Source: Persicaria tinctoria (taxonomy: Eukaryota; Streptophyta; Magnoliopsida; Caryophyllales; Polygonaceae). Taken from it: a stretch of 64,000 nt of DNA. Shown piece by piece: positions 1 to 11,865 of the stretch. Numbering within the stretch: position 1 is the first letter of the stretch; every line of letters begins with the position of its first letter. The notes below the pieces were generated by a model. The model saw only the letters and a list, made by a program, of their open reading frames with translations. It was not told where the DNA came from and searched no databases. The position numbers were made by a program, and so were the translations under genes. The stretch spans positions 56,088,318-56,152,317 of the forward strand of contig JBANSL010000004.1 in NCBI GenBank assembly GCA_037127255.1, given 5' to 3'.

Positions 1-411
1 CTCTTTTATTCTTAACATATTTACTAAAAATTGGGCTTAATTCAAAACATTGAATTCAATCTAATATAACCATTAGGCTTAACTCACATTTATATACTAA
101 TTATTGAGCTTAATTCAAAACATTGAATATAATTATTAGTTGTGACACATCACATTTAAATGCATGATTCAGATTTCAAAATTTATAAAAAAGTTACAAT
201 GATATTGATATTATTATTACTGGGTGATTTAAAATATCTACGTTTATGTATTATACTTTAGACGATATATAAAAAAAATTATTTCAGAATTATAAGATAC
301 ATTTATGCTAAGGTTTTTTTTCTTAACTTTTATTAGTATTTTATAATATATTTATATATTATTAATATTTTAGTTTTAAAAAACCGCGCCATGGCGCGGG
401 AATTGTACTAG
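1..411 (+). mobile_element. 3' part of a Helitron
   Basis: Seen: a perfect 16-bp GC-rich palindrome, CCGCGCCATGGCGCGG (384-399), lies 8 bp before CTAG (408-411), which is followed by T. Known: Helitrons end in a short GC hairpin about 10 bp before CTRR and insert between A and T. The rest of this interval is AT-rich and non-coding. The 5' end (TC) is not identified and probably lies left of the window, so only the 3' terminus is well supported. Confidence 0.75.
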
Positions 412-780
412 TTTTATATTTATAATACGTGATATTATATTCTTTTAAAGTAATGCGCAATATAGTTTGTGTATATAAACAATGTTGTTATTACTATTAA
501 CATTAATTTATTTATGAAAAACAGATGTTTTTGTATTATTCAACATCATATTCTAATTTTATAATGATGTTATTGTTATCAACATACATCAGTTTATATT
601 ATCATTTTAATGTAAAAATAATTGTTAAACATTGATTTAGGTTAATTAGACGATGTCTATAATAATACTAGCATCCGTTTTTATATAATTGTTTGATTTC
701 AAGCTATAAAAGCACTACGTTTTTATTTTATAATTAGATTAAGGCGCTATCTCCATTATTGCTCCCCCACTAAATTCCAA
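412..780. other. AT-rich non-coding stretch
   Basis: No coding frame, repeat unit or transposon terminus recognised. It separates the Helitron terminus from the block of broken gene fragments. Confidence 0.5.
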
Positions 781-784
781 CATC

Positions 785-1205
785 AAATTACATTGTTGCA
801 TCTCTTAAACCTGTACACATTATCAAGAAATTACATTTTCCGGCCATGCCATTTCCTAGGATGCAAACTAAGAAAAAGTTGATGAAACCATCAAATATCG
901 TGACTGAAGGTGCTGCTCTCGACTGAATTCTAGCATCATGTAAATAATTCATAGATGTTGTTCCGATCAAGTTTGCCTGGTAGAAATATAGAGAATTACA
1001 AGGTCAACACAATCCATTTAAGCATCAAAATCGTAAGATAAAAAAATATATTCAAATCGTTTAGATTTTGAAGAACATAAACCTAAGTTTCATGTTGGGC
1101 AACAAATGCACCATCTTTCAGAAACTGTTACATGTACGAGATTCCAAGCACAGTGCCAAGCAGCCCTTGAAAAACTGGTGACATTACTTCCACCCACCTA
1201 AACAG
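785..1205 (-). pseudogene. Unidentified exon-like fragments
   Basis: Two short open stretches read on the minus strand: one of about 60 codons (788-970, containing SMNYLHDARIQ and a hydrophobic run FINFFLVCIL), and one near 1115-1205 containing VFQGLLGTVLGI. They lie downstream, in the same orientation, of the DUF707-like and ACC1-like exons, so they may belong to the same chimeric block. I do not recognise the family. The hydrophobic runs could be membrane segments, but the pieces are too short to assign. Confidence 0.25.
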
Positions 1206-1547
1206 AAAACATATAAAGATGGAACGGAAACCCCCTCGAGTGCCAAAAATGTAAAGAAATTACAAATAACATCATATTACCATCTATAAACCGTCTTCCT
1301 ACACATGAATCTATCTACTAAAACATATTTATACATACAGGTTATGAGAACAATCGACCAACGAGAGCTCATCTGTATCAAACAACTTTACATACATTTT
1401 TTTTTTCTCAAACAAAACCTAGCTCCACTGATAATGATAGTGGAATTGTCTTAAAGAAACTGAATTGAAAGAATTAAAAAATTGTGTTTGAATACATTCA
1501 CATCTTACAATATAATGAACAATTGAATAAGGTTAAAAAAATGATAC

Positions 1548-1850
1548 CTTCTTAACAATAACATCAACATTATCCTTTTGGCCAATTCCAACAGCCATAG
1601 CTAGTAAGCTATGGTTGCTGAATCTGCCACACGACTGAGGTGAAGCTTTGGAGAAATATTATGCCATTTGTAGGTTTTTAATATAATAACGCATATATTT
1701 TAAAGAATATGTTAGAACAAAACTAAATTGAAACCTTTGACATTGAATTACTGGATGACCACAATGATCTCAACTCCAAATCAGCTCTTGGATGAATGAT
1801 GTTGTGAGGAACTATCCAATCTCACTTGAGGGAGTTCCTAAGGGACACCA
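1548..1850 (-). pseudogene. DUF707-like gene fragment (two exons)
   Basis: Two exon-like blocks on the minus strand. The first (about 1735-1812) contains RADLELRSLWSSSNSMSK and ends at AAAG|GT. The second (1548 to about 1627) contains SLLAMAVGIGQKDNVDVIVK and ends at AAG|GT. These resemble consecutive N-terminal segments of plant DUF707 proteins (a segment ending in L-R-P-L-W, then A-V-G-I-x-Q-K-x-N-V-x-x-I-V-K-K), from memory of the family. The rest of the gene is absent. Introns are retained, so the copy arose at DNA level. The function of DUF707 proteins is not established. Confidence 0.5.
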
Positions 1851-2196
1851 TGAAGTCACTGAGTAATCGGAAAATAATTCCAAGTAACAAGTGCAACAAT
1901 TGAACCACTAACAGGCACAAAGTCATAAACAAATTTGTGAATTTATGGAAAAAAAAAAATTAAATTCATAATTCATCAAAATGTAAACGAAATTGCATAT
2001 CATGTAGTTGGCTGATGTAAATTACCTTGAAATCACCAAAGGGGTGTAATCTATCATCCATCTGCAATACAAGCAAAACAAGTTAGAATATTTTAGTCTA
2101 AATTATGGCCGAATTAAGGCCAAGAGTTGACGGTGCTAAATTTTATAAATTGAAGCGAACCAAGACTGTTCCAACTTTTGGTAGCTTATTGAACTA

Positions 2197-2772
2197 ACCT
2201 GGATGTTGGCACTGAACAACTCTTCAAGGGACATATATTCCTCAAAAAGTGACTCAACAATTACAAGGGCATAACTCTCTCTTCCTCCTTCATAGGACTT
2301 CAGCAGACTTATTAAAGGTTCAAGATGCCTCTCCTAAGCTCCTTTTTCTGTCTCATGACATGAGGATAGATGAGCCTTCCATAATAAATAGATTACTTTC
2401 CACAATAAATTCACAATATCCAGAATAACTTCAGCTCCAAAACCATAAAATTATAAGACACATACCTCAAGAACGCCCCCGCAAACTTTTGGCAGGGAAC
2501 TCAGCATTCTGAGCCCTTGGTATTCTTATGTATTCCTTGTACTTTGATTCCAACTAAAAATATAGGAATATTAAAGGAACAGCACAAATTCTGGGCTCAA
2601 ATAAAATATGATTCGCTACTTCAAACATTATAACAAGGAAACCAAAGAAGGCAACTCACGTCGCTTCTAGGATCTTTAGGAAGACGGGTTGCGAGAATCG
2701 GCATGCACTCTTGCCATTGAAGGAAAGGCAACTCGGGACTATCAAGACATTTAAGAAAGTTTTGCACCACCT
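2197..2772 (-). pseudogene. ACC1: Homomeric acetyl-CoA carboxylase fragment
   Basis: Three consecutive exon-like blocks on the minus strand, with introns retained. Block 2661-2770 contains CLDSPELPFLQWQEC and ATRLPKD. Block about 2467-2554 contains LESKYKEY and AEFPAKSLRG. Block 2197 to about 2376 contains KSYEGGRESYALVIVESLF and EEYMSLEELFSANIQ. These match the central region of the multidomain plant homomeric ACCase (between the biotin carboxylase/BCCP part and the carboxyltransferase), which makes malonyl-CoA in the cytosol. It is dead: block 3 has an in-frame TAG where the family has Leu before E-R, block 2 has a shifted frame at its end, and the catalytic domains are missing. The exon order and introns show DNA-level capture or a gene relic, not retroposition. 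Confidence 0.85.
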
Positions 2773-2899
2773 AAGACAATTTGGAACCAATTTTCATGAG
2801 GTTAGTAATATCATAGTTCATGTTTTATTTTGTAGAAATGTCAAAAGAAAAGTTAGGTAGTAATACAATTTGATAAAACTGGTGGATTAGGGAGAAGAT

Positions 2900-4330
2900 G
2901 TGCAACCAAAAATTCTAGATTAGGGAGAAGGTTTTCGGAAGTGAGTCGCTAAAGCTACTGCTCCTGCACAGAAATAGCAGTTGATTCACTATAAATTATA
3001 GCAGCTTATAAATTGTAGAACCTACAAAAAGTAACTTGAGCATCTTCTTATTTGAGATTTAAGGAAATGTATTAATTTCACCCATCACTTCAGTGGCATA
3101 AAATTGATATTTAGAATAAAACAGCGACCTTTGATTAGAAAATGAGTGAACTATCAAAGTGGTGTGACAGCTAGAAGATTGATTGCGGCACTGAAACTGT
3201 AAGCACTACAAATGAAAAACTTAGTCAATTTCTGTATGCAATCATCCGCTCATCCTTTGGGACGATATCATACATATTTTAGTACATAAACAGTTAATAA
3301 CTTAGTAAATTTCTGTATTGAGTTATCCATCATAGACACTTTAGTAAGAAATAGCACATGACAAATGAAAAACTTAGTAAATTTCTGTAAATAACTTAGT
3401 AAAAAAATAACTAAACTAAGTAAATAACATGGTCAATTTCTGTATTTCTTATTAAGTAAATAAGTTAGTAAATGAATAAACTAAGTAAATAAATTTGTTA
3501 TTTACTAAGTAAACAACTTAGTAAATTTCTGTATTTCTTATTACGTTATTTAGTAGGTAAAAATATCCTTCATACAAATTATGTAATGAGTAAAAATAAG
3601 AAATAGATACTTTAATAAGAGCACATGACAAATGAAAAACTTAAATGATTTAATAAATATATTTCTGTAAATAACTATGTAAATAATTTAATCACTAAAT
3701 GACTAAACTGAAACTTAATAAGAAACAACACATGACAAATGAAAAACTTAGTAAATATTTGTATTGACCAAACTAAGTGATTTACCTTATTTAATACGGA
3801 GTAAAAGTTTATCAAGATTGATCTAAATTATTTAGTAAAATTGAAACTGATCTTATTTATTAAAAGAAACAGATACAAGAAACCATATTTACTAAAGTGA
3901 TCTAAGTCATATACTGAACCCATATATACTAAAGTTATAAACTAAGTGGTTTTGTTAACTTAGTTTTATCAATAATATTTAAATATTTACTAAACTAATC
4001 TCAGTCATAATCTGAAACCATATATACCAAGTCATAAACTAAGTGGTTTCATTTAACATATTTAGTTTTATCAATAACATTTAAATTATTTTATCAATAA
4101 CATTTAACTATTTACTAACTTAACTTATTTATTAGAAGTTGCAGAAGTTTATCTAAATTATTTAGTAAAACTGAAACCATATATATACAAAGTGATACTA
4201 AGTCATAAACCAAGTGATTCTAATTTATAAATTGATCAAAGTTATTTTCTAAACTAAACTAAGTTATTTGCTAAACTGAAAATGGCTGATTTAGCAAAAG
4301 TGATCAAAGTTTCATCTTGGATATCCTTAT
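2900..4330. repeat. Degenerate AT-rich repeats with ACTTAGTAAAT words
   Basis: The stretch holds many imperfect copies of words such as AACTTAGTAAATTTCTGTA and ACTAAGTAAATAA, in direct and inverted orientation (for example 3225-3245, 3300-3325, 3370-3395, 3520-3545, 3740-3765). No frame is open. It looks like an old, diverged tandem or intron-type array rather than a simple microsatellite. Confidence 0.6.
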
Positions 4331-4439
4331 AACCAAAGCTTCGGAAGAAGACAAGTATCAAAAGTAAGGCATTTTCTCAATGCTTAAACAGTAGAGGACA
4401 TTTTACAAGATCCACAAATAATGTAACAGAACGTTGAAA

Positions 4440-5300
4440 GTAGCTCATAGTGCACTTGTGTGTGTAGCAAACTCACCTAAATCAGCACTTCAGCAAGCGA
4501 AGAAACATAGCAAACTCATGTGTTCCTCGCACAGTTTTTTGCAATTGCAACACCAGTGACCTCTCGTCACAATCCCTGCGAACACAGTGACCAAATCCCT
4601 AAACAATCGAGCCCAAAACTCCTATCAGGCTCCAAATGCAACTCCAAAACAAAAACAAAAAACAAAAATTCAGAGAAACCCTAACCTGATCCTCAGGGGA
4701 GAAAATCGCGTCCAACTATACTCTCGAGCACGGAGGACTTGGCAGAGCTTTACGAAAGTCGGAGAAGGTGGATCTGTAGGCTCAGCGGTCGCTGGTGAGG
4801 GTTTGAAGGGTTAGAAAGAGGAGATCTTGGGTTAGCAAATCAACAAGCAAAGGTGAAGAGATGAACAACCTTAGATCGAGGGAGAAACCCTCTCAGATCT
4901 TGAGGGAGAGGGAGAAACCTCTTCCGATGCTGTTTGCCAAACACCATCGGAAGAGGTTTTTTTTTTGAGGCACCTGATGAAACCTATTGAAACCTCTTGA
5001 AACCCGATGCCAAACACGCGCTTAAGAGGCGGGGAAGAGGGGAGGCTTGGTTTTTAGATATGGAGAGAGGAAGAGCGAAGTCGAGGTCGGGCTCGGGATA
5101 GGGTTAAAGAAGACGTCAAGAGGATGATGGCGGTGAGCGGGGGAGGAGCCTGAATCATAAAGGAGAGGAGGAGGTGGAGGAAGATCGTCGGAGCGGTGGA
5201 ACGTCGCCGGAGATGGAGGAAGGTGGAGGTGAATAGATGATTGAGATATGAAGACTGGAGAGAGTAAAAGGGAAGTTGGGTTTGGGAACTCAGATCCATC
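4440..5300. other. Moderately GC-rich leader-like sequence, no assigned gene
   Basis: Contains a plus frame of 75 codons (4587-4814) and pyrimidine-rich minus-strand sequence, but no recognisable domain. The composition resembles a promoter plus 5' untranslated region of a host gene, possibly captured with the exons to the left. The 45-bp palindrome is listed separately. Confidence 0.3.
4915..4959. repeat. 45-bp near-perfect palindrome
   Basis: Arms AAACCTCTTCCGATG and CATCGGAAGAGGTTT flank a centre in which TGTTTG pairs with CAAACA around a single C. Only one base pair is mismatched. A half copy (CCGATGCCAAACACGC) recurs at 5003-5018. The GTGTTTGGC core is like Harbinger-type transposon ends, so it may be two ends abutted head to head. 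Confidence 0.7.
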
Positions 5301-5603
5301 TATGTAAATGTGGACACCCATTAAATTTGTGAAGTGTTATAATTTTTCCCTAAATTTCGAAAACCCTCCAATTTTTTTTCCCAAGTGTTTCAATCCCGCT
5401 CATTTTAACATAGAAAATTTAAACCCGCGCTCATTTATGTTTTTAAAAACGAGCAATTTCACACCTGTCAGAAAATTTGACAAATGTCTATAAGTTTTTC
5501 AACATCACAAATTTAATAATTGACGTAACAAATTAATTTGACATCAGGTGTTTTATTGACAGACTTAAAAGATGTGATGTCTAATTGCATAATTCTAGTA
5601 GTG
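5300..5603. mobile_element. Right terminus of a CACTA transposon
   Basis: The sequence ends in TTCTAGTAGTG (5593-5603), the reverse complement of a CACTACTAGAA terminus. The intact CACTA element at 8654 also begins CACTACTA. Subterminal words GACATCA and TGTGATGTC recur inward (5480-5590). The left terminus is not found, so the element may be truncated, or it may be the carrier of the gene fragments at 0.8-2.8 kb. A 3-bp duplication cannot be checked. Confidence 0.6.
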
Positions 5604-5665
5604 AATCAATTCGAGAAATAAATCATAAATATGCACATATGGTCAAATATAGTCAAATATGCACA
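5604..5665 (-). repeat. 3' LTR remnant of Athila-1
   Basis: Just beyond the polypurine tract, the minus strand reads TTGTGCATATTTGAC and, a little further on, TTTATGATTTATTT. This resembles the start of the 5' LTR (TTGTGCGCCTAATTGAC and TAATGATTTATG at 18310-18255). The remnant is cut by the CACTA terminus at 5603. Confidence 0.5.
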
Positions 5666-5680
5666 AAGTAAGCCATTTCG

Positions 5681-5693
5681 TCACCCCATACTT
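5681..5693 (-). other. Polypurine tract of Athila-1
   Basis: On the minus strand this reads AAGTATGGGGTGA, preceded by ATTGAGGACATTGTAATG. It has the form and position of the plus-strand primer of Athila-type elements, next to the 3' LTR. Confidence 0.65.
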
Positions 5694-5798
5694 AAACATT
5701 ACAATGTCCTCAATGTATAAGAACAAGGGTAAAGAAAGTGACTCACTAGACAGGTGTGTAGAACGTTAGAATCGAGTGCTGTAGTTGCTGCAAAAGTG

Positions 5799-7172
5799 GT
5801 CGATTTCGAGAAGAGTAGTCGACGTCGGCTACTGCTACTCGACATCGAGTACAGTGAAAGCCTCTAGGGTGATCCTCGTCGATCACAAGCCATTATGCTC
5901 GATAGGGGTAGTCGACGTCGAGTAGATTACTCAACGTCGAGTACTTCTGCAACTCGTTTGTACCTGCAAGATTCGTTAGCAAGACAATAATCCACAATAG
6001 AAAAATCCAAAATAATATTTCAAAACCAAAACCAAAAATAAATGTAAAAAAAAGCATAAAAACTAAGTCTTTTATTACAAGCTCTAGACTTTATAGTCGC
6101 TAGGCCGACTTTCTCCGTTAGATCAAGAACCTTTAATGTGGGACCCTCTTGTGCTTTGCCCTTCTCCTGGATCATCTAGGTCCTGATTGTAGTACTCCAG
6201 CTCCGCAGATAGGTGATTGTCCTTATATGATTCCTTGCCCTCATTCCTCTTCTTCTTTCCAGCCCTAATCCTGCATAGGTTAGATCGTCGTCGAGTGGGA
6301 GTACTCGACGTCGAGTGGAGTAGTCGACGTCGACCAGGTGTTGTCGATGTCGAGCAGATTTTTGGTGCTTTCCTCCATTGTTGTTTGTTCGTTCTCGTGG
6401 TTGCCTATCCTCTTTACCTCCAGCAATGGAACTTCTTTCATTGGGGATCCGAAAGAAAATTCTAAGACCTCATTACCTATTGTGAAAGTGAGCAATCTCT
6501 TCCTGAGGCTAATGTTGGCATCTGCAGTACCTAGAAAATGTCTACCAAGAATAATAGGGCAAGCAATATCTTCCGCAATATCTATAACAAGAAAATCTGC
6601 GGGAATAAAGAACTTACCAACCTGGACAAGGACATTATCAACCATACCTTTAGGGATGACCACTGTATTATTTGCCATGTATAGCTTGACATCCACAGGC
6701 TCTAGCGCTCCTATCTTTACCTTTGACCAGATTGATAAGGGCATGATGCTCACGCTTGCTCCTAGAACAAACAGTGCCTCATATCTATGTTGTCCAAACC
6801 CCACAGTAATATAGAACTTACCAGGGTCGGGTCTCTTCTCAGGGAAATCCATCCTTTTTTGCAGTCGCTGGCGATTTCCGTGATTGATCACTTGTTGCTA
6901 AGGATCTCCTTAAGTAACTTGATGTATGCAGGCATTTCTTGAAGAGCTTCTGTAAAAATAATTGAAGCATTTAGTTCCTAAACCAATTTCACAAAGCCTT
7001 TAAACTAACCTGTAGTGGGATCTTTCAGCGCCTTGGAAGGGAACAGAAGCGTCTTCGACTACAAGAGCAGAACCTTCCTCTTTGTCGTGTGACCGGTCGA
7101 TGTCGAGTAACGAGTGGTCGACGTCGACTACTTTCTGGTCAATGTCGACTAGGTGTTGGTCGATGTCGAGTG
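5799..7172. repeat. Clusters of palindromic CTCGACGTCGAG words, Athila-1 internal region
   Basis: At least a dozen copies or near copies of (T/A)(C/G)TCGACGTCGAGTA, with GACATC and GATGTC variants, sit in three groups: 5799-5945, 6283-6357 and 7090-7172. The middle group lies within the 3' end of the protease frame. Matching clusters are in the LTR (16620-16835, 17640-17925). Flanking TCGA steps are kept while the centre varies. Confidence 0.8.
6280..6891 (-). pseudogene. Athila-1 retropepsin, catalytic Asp lost
   Basis: A 203-residue frame. The retropepsin core is ALFVLGASVSIMPLSIW around residue 40; the family has D-L-G-A-S where this copy has V-L-G-A-S, so the catalytic aspartate is replaced by Val. 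Downstream landmarks fit: VDNVLVQVGKFFIPADFLV, then CPIILGRHFLGTA, and a final beta-strand segment. The enzyme would normally cut the Gag-Pol polyprotein as a dimer. Gag lies upstream beyond the inserted solo LTR, and no RT follows. The C-terminal tail is translated from the palindromic TCGACGTCGA words. An open frame with a dead active site suggests a young copy or a sequencing-level substitution. Confidence 0.8.
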
Positions 7173-8679
7173 GATTTTCAGCTTCGTGGTTCTTTTCTCC
7201 GACCTGTAAAGACTGAATATATTTTCTATATTATTTTAATATTATTTTAAATAAATATATTATTATTCTATTCAATTTGTAAAATTGGGAGAAAACTCAT
7301 CCTCGAGCACACGTTTGATTTTAAGTCATTCAGGCATTGTTTGAAATATTGGATTTTGACGGATTTTAATTCCGCATTTGAGCTTCGAAATTGAGAATTT
7401 AATTTGATTTTGATCATTTGTAAATAAGTTGTAAAATTTGATTGGAAATTTAATTTGTTCCGTTAAAGTCGGGATTAGCGGTTTTCGAGTTTTGGATCTC
7501 GATATTTAAATTTGTTGTCGTGGGGCTCACTCTCTCTCCTTATTTTCCTTTCCTTTTTTCTTTTCCTCCCCCTCTTTCTCTCTCTCTCCCTCTCGGTCTG
7601 ATTGCAGGCTTCCTCACAGAACACCCAAAATCAGTTAGACAACCTCACTTCCTCTCCCTCCTCCATCACAGCCTACCCACCTTTATTTGGCAAAGTACCA
7701 AACGCCACCACAGATCCCCCGCCGATTTGAAAAGAATCAAGGCACTGCTGCCTTACCTTTTATTTGAATTGGCATCCAACTAAACACACACATCATCACC
7801 TCTCTTCCTCCCTGCCTTATCCCTTCCGAAATATCTAAACCCAAAACCTCCCATTTTCTGTCTTTCTCGCAGCCACTGCACCACTAGAAGCTCCACCTCG
7901 CCTCGTCTTCAAACCCCCTCTTTTCCCCTGTTTCACCGGAGAAAGACACCGAGGAGAGCAGTGGAGCAGAACCCCGTTTCTCCTCCATTCCTGTCCGAAG
8001 AAGTAGACTCAGTTCCGGAGTCTCGAAGGTGTGCCAGGAGAGCCCCGTCGGAGCCGCGGAGACCACTTCCTCCACTGATTTCTTTCCCCAAGGTCGGTTT
8101 CACTTGCCTCCCTTTCCGACTTAGAACCCGTGTATAGATCCTCTTTTATGACCGAATATATCCATCCTAGGCATGTTCAAACCTCCTCTCGAGCCCCCGC
8201 AACCGGAGCCAGCGTTTGAGCCCTTCGGAGTCGGAATTGTGCGATGTCGGTAACCCTTCTCTCCTCTTCCTCCCTTGCTGCGTTATCATTCTGTTTGGCT
8301 GGGTGTGTACGAAATTGGGTTGTCGGTCGGTTGGGCGAGGGTTTGGTCGGAGACGGGACGCCGGCGAGCTTGGGTATCTTCTTCCTCCTCCCGTTTTCCG
8401 CTCGGCGTACACAGGCAGAGACCTCTGTTCAGTTAGGGAGGGAGACGAGCATGCCTTCTTTGCATTTGGGCCTAAAATTTGGGTTGGGCTTATAAACCGG
8501 ATCCGGGTTGGGTTCCTTCTTTCCTTCTTTGTTTCGGTTCTGGGCCGAATTTAGGTTTTGGATTCAGATTCCCTCTCCCCTTCAGACCTGTTGGGCTATT
8601 GGGTTTTATATTTGGGTTATTTTATGTTAGTTGTTATATGTTATATTATCTTACACTACTACATATATAGTCATTAATG

Positions 8680-8930
8680 ACATTTAAAAGATGACGTTTT
8701 TTCATAAAATGCCATTAAAAATATCTTTTATGGCGTTTAAATACAAAAACGTCATGATTTTTTAGAATACAATTTATTTACGGCGTTTCACAAACGCCAT
8801 AAAATTGATGGCGTTTATAAAACGCCATGTTTTTTCATTGAAAAATAAATAAAGTTTTTTATGACGTTTTAGAAATGTCGTAAATTTCACGGCGTTTCTA
8901 AAACGTCGTGAAATTGAGGGTAATTTTTTC
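8680..8930. repeat. CACTA subterminal ATGGCGTTT repeats, left side
   Basis: Alternating copies of (A/C)(T/C)GGCGTTT and AAACG(C/T)C(A/G)T spaced by about 10-40 bp. The matching right block is 11560-11850. These are candidate transposase binding sites in cis. Confidence 0.8.
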
Positions 8931-10884
8931 ATTACGAAATTTTGGGCAATAATTAGAGCGACAAAGGAAATAAAGGAAGATAAAACCCTAAATCTGACCC
9001 TTCTCTATCTAGATTTATTTGCCTCACCTCTCTCCCTGGAAAGTGGAAACACAAGAGGCAAAGGGGAGATCTATTACATCCTCGTCCAAACTCAAGCCGC
9101 CAGAGACGGTCTCCATTGTGAGCTTTCCTGCTCGCTGTAGCATTCAACAGCCACCTTCCTCAACGAAGTGCTCGATGGCGCCTCCTTCCTCGACGCTCGT
9201 GCCGTAGCTAACCGGAACTGAAGTGGAAGAACGAAGATCTGTTATGTGAGACCCTCGAGATGTTGCCGACGCCGAGCCAAGCCAGGCTGAGATGCTGAGT
9301 TGGTCCAATGTTGAACGCTGCGAGCCCGAATCCAAAAACTCCACTGCTTCAGACGCGAAGCCCGGACCCCTATCAGCCCCAAATCCTCCCTCCGGGCCTC
9401 GACCTTTTCATTTCGTCGGGATCTTGGGTATAAATTCTTGGATCCTTCTTTAATAAAAATTAGGTTCATTTCATTCGACTTAGTTGAACGATTGTGGTCA
9501 TTCTGGTTTTCATTATTGATTTCGTTCATAACTCTTGCTATGAGCTTCGATTGGAGATTTATTCCTTATTATTGGGTTTGACCCCATTGATTGAGTTGGG
9601 TTGCTTAAATGTGAACTTATAGATAGATTTGAATGTACAAATTGGTTAATTAGGTAATAAAGCGAAATCGTTATTGTCTTCACACGTTGGTTGACCTTAA
9701 TGAATCCAGTGGCTAACTATTATATAAACCAAATTGAGTAGTTGGAGTTGACATCTAGGAGATGAAAACGGACTAACAAACCAATTAGTTATGACTTGAC
9801 TAACTATATTTAAAGGATTTGAGCAAGCTAGGTGGAGGAACAAAGTAATCAGTAAATGAACATATTGGTTGTGGAGGAGTGGCTAAGTGAACTAGCTATA
9901 TTGAGAATTTTGTATGTCTTGACTCTTGACAATTGTAGATCCTTAAATTGAATAAGTTTGGTTAAGTTTTCTAACTTATTTTTTAATTTGGTAGTTTGTA
10001 AAATACCAGATGCTCTAGGTTCACCTATTATATGATGTATTTGTCTATTTTTTTTCATACTCAAATTGGTGTCATTTTTTTAATCTTTAGAACCTGGACT
10101 TATCTGATCAAAAGAATGTCTTTCAAACTTGAAGTAAGGTGTGTGAATTTCTTTACTATGATTGGGAAACAATCCCTCGTGTTATGAGTGAGTGTTTGAA
10201 TGTTCTATTGGAATGATACATCTTATCGTTTGAATGGATTTGTACTCAAGTGTTAACAAATTTAACTTTTGGGGTTGAAAAAGATGCAGTTTTGTGATTT
10301 CTATAAATTATTTGAATAAGAAATTAAAGGAAATAGGATCAAGTATATACAGTTGGATCGAGAGAGATGGTGATAGCTATCTATATACTCGTTCATCAAA
10401 ACTTGCATATATATGCAAGAGACATCAGGAAAGTAAGTGGTGAAGTGATGCTATTTTCAATGATGATGAGTTGCATTCAATTGTTTCTGCCCACTAAGTT
10501 ATCATACACTTGCTGATAGTTAATCTAGTAATTCTAGTTAGGTACTTGTGTATTCATCTTTATGCAATAACCTTATTTGCCCCTTTTTCTGTCTTACCGC
10601 TGCCTATTTCTGGTGACTCTGAATCAACACTCCTGATTAAGATCATTGTTAATTGTAAGTTATCAGTAATCTGTTTTTATCTCTTTTCAAGTCACATATT
10701 ACTGTCAAGTGTAAGTTCCATGTTATTGTTAATTGTAAGTTACATTGCATCTTTTGTGTTTTTCACTTGAAAGTGGCTTTGGCATGGTACTCCACAACTA
10801 CTCAATAATTTGTTTTAAAGTTATTCTTTCATTTTGGATTAAGATTATGTTGCTCAAATTGCCTTTATTTCTTTCTTGTTTTGT

Positions 10885-10995
10885 AGGTTGTGACAGAATA
10901 CAAAAAAACAAAGCCCCTTGCAATACTTTGTTTATAGGTAATCTTGGTGAAAAACCATAAATGAAGATGAGCTAAGAGGTCTTTTTTTCATGTAA
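10885..10995 (+). pseudogene. Captured RRM-protein exon
   Basis: After an intron-like TTTCTTGTTTTGTAG, the sequence encodes KAPCNTLFIGNLGE, the RNP2 beta-strand start of an RNA-recognition motif. In a shifted frame it continues NEDELRGLF, the start of RRM helix 1, before GTAAG (about 10991-10995). The spacing matches plant RBPMS/Mei2-like RRM proteins. The frame change and missing flanking exons make it non-functional. Known RRM proteins bind single-stranded RNA; here it is passenger sequence of the CACTA element. Confidence 0.75.
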
Positions 10996-11865
10996 GACTT
11001 CCTTCTTCCTACTTTTCTAAGTACTGTCATTCTCCCTTGATTGTTTTTTTTTACTTAGTATATATGTTGTATCTTTCTTTATGCTAGCTTTTGCTTCTCA
11101 TGTGTTCTCAACTTCATATTACCTTTTGGGCTAGTCTTTTTTTTTTAACAAGCTGATATAGAAGCCTAAGATAAAATGGGATCTGCTCGAAAAACGTTGT
11201 TAATGTTTTTTCTTCATTGTATGCTATGGTTGATCTTTTAGAAATCATCTATGCATAACCATTCTACTCGCTTCAGGTGAGATAGTTACATAAATGGTGG
11301 CGAAGTAGATTAAAAGAAGAGAACAAGGAGATTGCCCTTTATGGCTACTGTGTAACTCTCTTTCTAGCTCTTTTAACATTCCGTCATCATGTAAATTTTT
11401 GTGATTGTGTGAAAGCTTTAGATTTTGTACATGCACATTTAGTTTGGGGGATTCATGATTATCCAGTTGTAAATTTCTAATTGAGGGACCACTGTATAAT
11501 TCTATAGGAGAGTATTACATTGTTTCATTATTTAATTTTTTTTTTTAAATCACTAAACTTCCATGGCGTTTGACAAACGCCATGGATTATTATGCAATTT
11601 TTTTTTAAAAAATAAATTCCATGGCGTTTTTTAAACGCATGGATTGTGCATATTATTATTTTAAAAAAAATAAATAAATTCCATGACGTTTAAAAAACGC
11701 CATAAATTGAATTTTCCATGGCGTTTTCCAAACGCCATAAAAATAAGGACAAAAGCACGGCGTCGTCTTCGACGGCGTTTGAGCATGGCGTTTAAAAACG
11801 CCATGTTAATACTTTTATGACGTTTTTCAAACGCCGTAGAAGAGTGTCTTTGTACTAGTGTTATA

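Larger units (their letters stand above)
8654..11860. mobile_element. CACTA element with captured gene fragment
   Basis: Termini CACTACTACAT and its counterpart ending GTACTAGTG, flanked by the 3-bp duplication TTA (8651-8653, 11861-11863). Both subterminal regions (8680-8930 and 11560-11850) are packed with direct and inverted copies of ATGGCGTTT/AAACGCCAT, the kind of array that binds the CACTA transposase. At 3.2 kb, with no transposase frame, it is non-autonomous. The interior contains intron-like sequence and an RRM exon, so it is a gene-capturing (Pack-type) CACTA. It sits inside the left target duplication of the Mutator-like element at 11866. Confidence 0.9.
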
